In this document: piece after piece, positions 53,801 through 62,800 of the stretch | How the letters are laid out: every line of letters begins with the position of its first letter | How positions within the stretch are numbered: position 1 is the first letter of the stretch | NCBI RefSeq assembly: GCF_037038585.1 | Contig: NC_092523.1 | Coordinates: 29,145,501 to 29,209,500, forward strand | Source of the DNA: Patagioenas fasciata | Taxonomy: Eukaryota; Chordata; Aves; Columbiformes; Columbidae | DNA length: 64,000 bases | Direction: 5' to 3' | Notes under the pieces: generated by a model | Seen by the model: only the letters and a program-made list of their open reading frames with translations | The model's database searches: none | What the model was told of the DNA's origin: nothing | Made by a program: the position numbers and the translations under genes

Positions 53801-56800
53801 TAAGGAAAGCAGTCCTACAGTCATTAGTATGTCCATTGCATCTGATATGTCATCTCCAATTTAGAATGTTTTTCACTTTGGAATCTCTTTTGTTAGACTT
53901 TACTATTCTGTCAAGTATTGTCAAGGACACAACAATGTTTCCAAGTTTTATGTGGACCTTTGGAGGTGATGGCATGCTTATGTTATTGCAGTAAGAATAT
54001 GCAAAAGATGACTGTCATCGTGATTGTGCCAACATTGAATTTGAACTTCTTCAGTGGGGTTAAAAAATTATGCTTGTCTTTGTACGGTTATGGATACCCA
54101 AAGTCACATTCTGCTCCCATCCTCCCAGTCTGTTCCCATGTTGCCAGTATATCTGGAATCCCAGTTGTGGCAAAAACTTTCATATTTGCTGCGCTAAGCA
54201 AATTGTCTGTCTCTAAGCTGTGCCTGTCATACCGATTTTTGGATCTGTAAAGGGCCAGTGGCGTTTTATTGCTGATATTCATCTCTTACTGAAAGATGTT
54301 TTCCTGGCCAGCAGCTTGCTCTCACAATCCCTGTCTCACAATGTGATCACTGGCCAGTATTTTACCAGTGCTCTCCTGTGCATCAGAACTTAGGTGAATT
54401 GAGGGCTCAACAGTGCAGCAGGATACACGTGATCGTTTTGATTAAGAATCACTAAGTATATTTATTTAATGGTTGCTTTGGATGATAGCATTATATTGCC
54501 AACCAGTTGTCTTTTTTGCCAGTCTGTATGTTTTATGACTTTGTTAAAATTGTGGGAGAAGATGAGCATGTGGAACACATTGCAAAAAATACCAATCTTG
54601 ATGAAGATTCTAGCCTTCCTTTTGCCTGTTCAAATTGCTAATCTCATGCCTTGGGGGTCTCTTCCCTGGTGGTCAGGCATGTTTGTCGCTGCAAGCACGT
54701 TAGGAAGGTTGCATAGTAAAACAATATTCTTAGCTTGTAACTTCAAGAGTATCTATTTTGTCTTTGTACTCTTCCACTGCATCGGTGCAGTTTCTTCAAT
54801 TTGGTCTTAAATCCATTCACAATTCAGTGCTACCTTTGCTATCAGATCTTTGAATTATCTTGAGAAATCAATGTATATAGCTCTGGGTTTGGTCTGCCAG
54901 TGAAGCGACTTGTGTGCTCGTTCGCTTATTCCTCAAGCATTTTTTTGTTCTGTGCTCTAAATGTTCTTTATATCTTATGAACTTGCAAGGAATGTAGTGT
55001 TACTGAGACAGCTTGAGAGTCAGTATTTTTTGAGGCACAGAGAAGATGTATTGATAGTTTGCCATATGCTGTGACACCATGCAGGTTTAAATTTTTAAAC
55101 CGTCTCCGAAACTATTGACTGTTCAAAGCTCCCTCTCTCCCTGTTTTAGAAATAAAATAAAAAAATAAACGGTCTTCCTTTTTGTAGAAATACAAAAAGT
55201 GACAAATTACTTCATTCTAAGTCATAAATTCAGAATACCAATTCATAGTAGAAAGTAAGCTTCTTGTGTGTTGTGAATAATTACTGTTGATAATCTGGAT
55301 ATAAAAATGCACAGAGTATCAAATAACTGGTTTATCTCAGGTTATTGAGGTTGAAATGACATACTTCTGTCTGAGAACTACTGCAGCTGTGAGGGAGTAA
55401 CCAAATTTGTCATAAAAGTTTATACTACCATTAATATGAATAATTGGTTTGTAGTATACATTTAAAGTTAAACTGAAGTTTATACTTTAGATCAGAATAT
55501 TCTGGCAACCAGTGTATTCAAGTCTCGTAGACCATACGTATGTTGTTGACATAGTGGCAAGTCAAGGAAATTAGCAGTCTTTAAAGTCCAGCTGTTTTTT
55601 TGCTATTTCTGGCTGCTTTCCTTAGAAGAATTTCATGTTTTGGCAGTATAATGAACAACATACTATTGTATTAGGGTATTTTTTTTTCTGTTAACTCCTC
55701 ATTTTCTCTCTAGCCCTAAAGTGAAACAGCGTCAAGCATTTTGTTAGAGGCAAAGCCTCGTATAAATGCTTTTTTTTAGAGAATTATAATGCTTTTCATC
55801 GCAAATATATTTTAACAATGAAGTGTTTTTTCCTGCTCTGCTGCATGCTCAAAAGATCTTTTGTATTACTCCTCTGGATGCTTGGCAAACTGCTGTCTTC
55901 AGCTTCTGCCAAAGCTTTCTGGGGCAGGCAGACCCCAGCCGCTGGAAGCAAGGCAGCCTGAACATCGCTGTCCAGAGAAGCCACCGGTTTTGTAACTCAA
56001 CAGTATTAAATACAGCATCAGTAATGCACTGTGCATTGTTCAGTGGATATTATGTTAATTATATTATTAATGTCTCTTTGTAACACCATGGAATCAAGTG
56101 AATATTGTTCTCATATTATAGATAATGAAGTGGAACTCAAAACAAACCATTTATTGAAGGCTCTGTTATCATTGGCTAGCAAAGCAGATAAGCAGAGAGT
56201 GGAAAGTCCTCTGTACTGTAAGTCCACTAGAGAGTGCTGTTTCCAGTTAAATACCACAGCCCTTATATTGCACTGACAGGCATTCATGGGGCTTCTGGAG
56301 AGGGAGGGCAGGACAGAACAGTTGGGGCATTAAAAGTTGCAGTTATTTATTACCTTGGAGTTGGCAGAAAGCAATGGAGAAGTGCACCCCTTCTCTCTTC
56401 CCATTGCTGGTTACCTAAAAAGCTTGTGAGACAATGTCATGACTTCCTTCTTCACTTCTTAGGCATATTATCTTTAAGATAATACACTTAATTCTGAAAG
56501 TATTACATTTCAGTGGTAGTAGTGGTTGTGCTGCATATTAATTAAAAATGGTATCTTACCAAGCATAAGTGGGAGTGTTATTACTTCTCCACAGAATGAA
56601 TTTATGGAAGATATTTCTAAAGTTGCTGTTACATTCTGTAATCAGAAAAGTGTGGCATAACACAGTATAGAATATAAATTAGTGAATGAGAACATTGTAA
56701 CTAACGTATTTTAAATACAATGATTTTAAAGGACAAAACCTAAAAACAGTAACATCTAAATATGTAGTTGGAACCATCCTTTCTCTTTTTCTTTTCTTTT

Positions 56801-59800
56801 TTTTTTTTTTTTTTCCTGAAATATACTTTCAGTGAGTTTCAAAGTCAGTTTTGTTTTCTGGTTGTTTTCATTTTCTGTTTTCCCACAACAAAGCCATTGC
56901 ACCACATAAAATCAGATTCTTTCAGCAATTCTTTACACAGTTGGTTTTGTGTTTTTTTTTTTTTTCAAAAGGGATTAGACAGTCTTAGGTGTACATCCTG
57001 GTTCTGTACATTCTCGTAATGAGTATTTAAATGAGTGCCAGAGGCCTTTATTACCATCATGGAAAAAAATACAGGGTTTGCTGGGAATTAGCTTCTATGT
57101 GAAAGGCGAAGATTTGGAAATGTTACTGGAGGAGGTTGACAAATGTCTGTGTTTTCATACATAAGCAGTATGAGAGTTTTCATATGCTTTCTGATTTTGT
57201 TCTTTCTAATACCTGCATCTTTTTCTTTAGTCACCTTTCCGCACCTTGCAGGTTCTGCTCCTTCGTGGTCTAGTCTTCTGGACACCAGCAAACAGTGGGA
57301 TTACTATGCACGAAGAGAGAAGGACAGGGAACGAGAGAGAGAGCGATCCCGAGATCGGGATCGTGACCGGGAACGGGACCGAGACAGAGATCGAGAACGT
57401 ACCAGAGACAGGGAAAGGGACCGAGATCACAGTCCAACTCCAAGTGTGTTCAACAGGTTAGTGAAATGTCTTAAGTGTGCTGTAATTCTACTCAAACCCA
57501 TGTATCTGTGTTAAATAGTGCACTTCAGTGCTACAATTTAGTGTTTAACTTTATAGTCCAAAGATCTAGAGGGTGTGTGGCTTTCACCCCCTCCCCCTTT
57601 TCTCTTGGAAATTATAGTTATATTTCTAAGTGTAAGAACAACAGTATACATCCAAACTTGTCATAGCGCTTTGAAGGTTAAAGGTGTAGTTTAAGCCCTG
57701 TGTATGAGAGAGATATCTAGCTCTCTTTGGCATCCATAGGTCTAGAAAAATGTATAGACGTACTAAATCAGTCTTAGTTGTCAGTTCAGTGCTAAGAGCA
57801 ATGTGGTGCAACACTTGACCTTAATTAATGGTGTTATTAGCTGCTAAAGTGGTTAGTTTGATCATTAGCTCTGGCTGAATAATAATCTGCCCTATCTTTT
57901 TTAAAACTATTATCTCAAGGTCAAGAACTTTTTTTCGTTTTCAGGCGAATGATGAAAATAATGGCGGATAACTTTATTTGCCTTTCAACCCTCTAACTGC
58001 TTGGGAAAAAAAAAAGCTACAGCTGTTCTGTGGTGCATGTGCACAAGTACAAAGCATTTAATGTTGAGCTCACTGTGACTCCACAGAGGAGAGGTCTGTT
58101 GGCTTGCCAGATTTATCTAAATTTGCTTTGCTTATTATTTGCTAAGTATTTCTAGGTAAATGTCCTGACATTTCTCTCAGGAGTTTTTTGTTAAGTTTCA
58201 GTTTTTGCAAAACATATACATCAGTTGTTACGCAGATTGTTTTCACCAGTGGTTTTACGCTATGAGAAATGAGAGCGACTGGAGTCCATGTTACTGCAGT
58301 TGAGAGATAACATTTGTTGCACATTGATTGTCAGCTGAAGACCCAAACTGGGTGTAAGATAGGGATTTTCCGTGTATGCAGATGTGCTGATGTCCTGTCC
58401 CATGTGCCATATTCCAGGGTCAGTTTCTGAGAACTCAAGACCAATCGAAACATCTGTTTCTCAGACAGCCTGATTGAAGGCCAGAAAGAAGCCTGGTCAT
58501 TCAAGGGTGCTTGAAATGAACCTTAATAGCTTCCAGGCCTAGAGAAATCTCTGTGCTGCTGCCAGAGTTATCTGTAAAGGAGGGGGAAGAGCAGGCCCCA
58601 ACTTTATGTGACTAAATTATCCACCATCTGTAGCAAAGCTGTTGCCACATGGCTGTGTAAGAAAATGGGAAGCCCTTAACTAGTATAAGTTGGTTTGGAA
58701 GTCACAGAGATGGTGGGAGAGGCTCAGGACAGAACATACAGTTGTAATGTTTTTTTCTAAGAAGGTTTATTTTCAGTTCCACTTAAGAAAATGAAACTAA
58801 ACGAGCTATGAGGAAGAGAATGTGAACTATTTTAGCAAATGCACAGATACGTTACTTTTGTTTAAATTCTCTTTGTTTAAACTTTAACAATGCTGTGGTG
58901 GAGATTTGGATTAAGCATCATCTCTAGCTTTTTACTGCTCAAAAGTGACTGCTTTCTATGTTTTCAGTGGTTCTTTTCCAGATAAAAAGCCTGTATTTGT
59001 GCTATAGTATTTCTTAAAGTTGTAAGAAAAAGGGAATTATTTTTATTCTATTAGTATAACCAAAATGTGGTTTAAAAATGAAATGAACCTTCAGCTGTCC
59101 TTATATTATATTCCACCTTTACTATCCTCAGATGAAATTGCATTTTTACAATATATGTCACTGCCCCCATGAGAAGATGCTGTTCTTTTTGGGCTGTTGT
59201 ACCTTTTGCAAAAATGATATTTTCTGTTTTGATTGTTTCAAGTCAATTAGTTACCACTAAAAATGTAAACTTTGGAATTTGATTGATACCTTAGCATCTT
59301 GTGCTTCTCCCTTAGCAATTTTGAAAAAAAAAAACACCAAAACAAAACAAAAACAAAACAAAAACCCCAAAAGCAAACAAACAAAAAAACCAAAACCAAA
59401 ACACCAAACCACAATAGCAAACAGCAACAACAAACCACAAACAAACCACAACACCTTGAAATCCAACAACTATGTTTCCAGGGTCCTGTAACCCAAGAAT
59501 CGAAAGCACCAGAGCAGACAAGGGTCTGTCTGGCTAGAAAGTGGCTACAGGAGAGAACTTGGCATCCTGGTGGGCAACAAGTTGAACGGGACTCAGCACT
59601 TAATGTGCCATAAAGGTCAAAATGCATTGGGCTGCTTTAGAGCATAGCGTAGATGTGGATAAGACCGTTATTCCCCTCTCATGAGGCGCTTGATATCACG
59701 CGCGAAGTGCTGTGCCCAGTTTTGCAACTCATGGTGTGAAAAAGATGACACTGACAGGCTGGAGGGTCCAGTGGAGTACTGACAAGGTGGTTAGGAGGGC

Positions 59801-62800
59801 TGAGTGCATGGAGTTCATTTACCTTGAAAGGAGAAGGATGAAGAGTGTTCTTAAAGGCGGTTGTCACCTCCCTAATGGGTGGTTATAAAAAAGATAGAGC
59901 CAGACTCTTTTTTTCAAGGTGCACAGAGAAAGGACAAGAGGTAGGAAGTTAAAAGTCACAGAAAGAGAACTTCCAGTTAGATGGGAGAGCATGAACACAT
60001 GCAAATTACTAGTGGCACTTTAGAGGTGTATGTTAGTACAGGAATCCCGTCTCTAATGAAAATTTTCAGTTGTTCGAGTCAGACTTTACCTTTGGTTATA
60101 GATTTTGGTGGATTTCAGAACCCATTTTTAATTTAATTTTTAACATTATACTCTTTTATATATTCTAAAACTGAGCTTTGCAACTAGACTTTGCAAGGAA
60201 CATGCTGTCTTTATGGTGCTGTTTTGTTACACACCAAGTTAAGACACACTTCAAATGCAGATCAAATAAAGACTCTCATTCTGAACTGCAAAACTAACTG
60301 CCATGTTAGCTGGGCCAGTCTATTCAGTGTGACTTGTCCTAGAAACTAGCAGTTGATATCAACCTTCATCTTTCTGTGACATTTGATAAGAAAACTCTTC
60401 TAATTGTTAGTTTTAACCCCTTACCCGAAGCCTTCATTTCTCATGAAAAGAAATGCTGAGTAGAAAGGGGCTTGGATTCTAAGTGTCTCCCCTACACTTC
60501 CGTCCTTCCCCTGATAGTAAAAACTTGAGGGTAAAACAATGCTAAATGATCAATACAGATAGAAATGGGTTGAAAGCATAGGAGTTGAGGATTCAGCATT
60601 GTAAGATTTGGGATTTATTTTCTCCCTTCCCACCACCCTCAAGTGCTTTAGTTTACCTGCCTGGGTGTTGGACATCTCAGCGGAGCAGGCAAATTTATTT
60701 TTGCACCCTGGACTGTAACCTAGGGTGCCTTGGGATGGCTGTGGAGTAGTGGTCAATATGCATGTTCTGTGGCTGTACTGCCTTCATTTTTTTATAAGCT
60801 GATGTCTCTTTTGTAGGGTTTTCTTGTGGGACAGAGAGGTTAGATTTAACATAGTCTTAAAGTGTGTAAGTAGTTGAATTTTGGTTTTGTCTTAAGAGAG
60901 GGACAATATTTAAGAGAAGTAGTAGTGGCTTGATGGCTGTGGGGTGACCAAGCACTGGCACGGGTTGGCCAGAAAGGTCATGGAGTCTCCATCCTCGGAG
61001 ATACACAAAAGCCGTCTGGACACAGTCCTGGGCAACTGGTGGTCCTGGTGGCCCTGTTTGAGCAGGGCTTTGGACCAGATGACCTCCAGTGATGCCTTCC
61101 AACCTCAACCAGTCTGTGGTTCTCTGATCTGTCACAAATATGCTTTGCAGGATTTAATCAGCTTACTCTCAGATCTGCAGTTACAAGTGTGTGATAAAAT
61201 CTTATAAATGTTACAAGATTGTGTAACAATACAGGCACCAATCCATGCAATCATATTACTCAGTGACAAATATTATAATATCTTTGAGTTCTTTAGGAAT
61301 AGCTGTGGTTTTCCTGATTTTGATGTGTGAATATTTTTAATATCCCTTAAAAAACCAGGATTTTCTGCAGGATCTGTGATGCTTCTGTACAGTGCCTTGA
61401 ATTGCTAATTCTTGAAATTTACTTCATTATATAATCATAAGGTTTCACAGAAAGACTAATGCTGTTGCTTCAGGTATTCCCCCTTCTTGCTCTGAGTTGT
61501 CACGCTTAGCTCTAATAATCCCTAATGTAATGTCTTCCCTTGGGAAATGGCCACAGGATCCAAGTTATGGCAGATGATAACATTTTTTTTATTTAAGAAG
61601 TTCTCACTGCTCTAGGACATGAGGAATGTTTTTAGGCTTGAGCTGTTCTTGTGTGATCTGTTCTGGTGTTGTCAGGGCTTTCAGGAAAAGACATGATTTT
61701 TTAGTAAATACTGGTGAAGATGGAAAGCATGAAACACTTGGCTTTTGTCAGCTTAATAGTTAAATTGTTACTTTTTTCAGTTAATGCCTCAGAAGGCCTG
61801 GTCACATTGTGCCTTACTTTAGAACTTGGTAGGGATCCTTCTGAACTATGGTTACAAAGACTTCATGTGATATATTACATAGTTACAGTAAGTCCATTTG
61901 CATTGAGGTCTTATTGTTAAATGACACGGGGCACCATCTCTGGGTAGAATTTTCATGTCAGAGAAAGGATGAAATGAGCATGTCTTTTTAAGCTGTGCTA
62001 ATGTAGCATTTGAGTGGTGTTGGCTAACTATAGCTACTGCTCTCCTTTTTAAAAAAAAAAAATTGCACTAAACTCTTAGAATTGCCCTTTTCATCAAGTC
62101 AAAATATGAAACTATGTTCTTATGAAAAGCTTTTGAGTTCTTGTATAGCCTTTAATACTTAGGGGGTTTTAGCAGCATTGTGGCAGGGCAGCACCTTGTG
62201 GTAATCCAACAGAGGAGTGTAAGTAGGAACAGCATTAACACTGTAGAGAACTTAATTTTAAAAGCAACCCAAAATATTGAGTATATTTTACTGTCAGTCT
62301 CTTTGCACCTAGCTTCTCATTTCTTGAAGCTGATGTAAGGAAATAGATGAACTATATGAAAATTAAATTTAATTTACCCAAATGGTGCAATAGTCAAAAA
62401 GTGTGCTGGTAAGTGTTGCGTGTTACACACACTGATCTGAAAACATTACTAAAGTTTGTGTAGATTGTACTTCTTTTGGAGCTAGATACAGGTTTAAGCT
62501 AACTGCTTGGTAACTCCTGTATAAAATTAAGGTGACACAGGCTTTTTTCTTTCCATTTTTATTGAACAATCCCTTGCAAAACTACATTAAAACTCTTTAC
62601 CTTGCACACTAGACTTACGTGGTTAATGTCCCTTTAGCCTACATCGTGGATCTTGTTTAGAAATCCAGAAGCAACGTAAAAGATTATTCTGTCATTTATC
62701 CTGAGAAAAAGAATTTTTTGTTTGTTTGTTTTAATATACGTATACTGCTTGGTGTTACTGTCTCGAAAATATATTATTTTTTAATCAGTGATGAAGAACG

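Larger units (their letters stand above)
57457..62788 (+). other. FIP1L1 intron 15
   Basis: A 5.3-kb intron. It contains a CAAA-rich low-complexity tract (59326-59455) directly followed by a CR1 fragment (about 59475-60010), about 0.9 kb of unrecognised sequence, and then a CR1 3' end (about 60925-61131). The flanks (57457-59320 and 61135-62788) show nothing recognised. Confidence 0.75.

Noticed and set aside
59247..59627. A 126-codon minus-strand frame rich in Phe, Leu, Val and Cys, suggesting a membrane protein.
   Set aside because: It is the antisense translation of the CAAA low-complexity tract plus part of a CR1 fragment.
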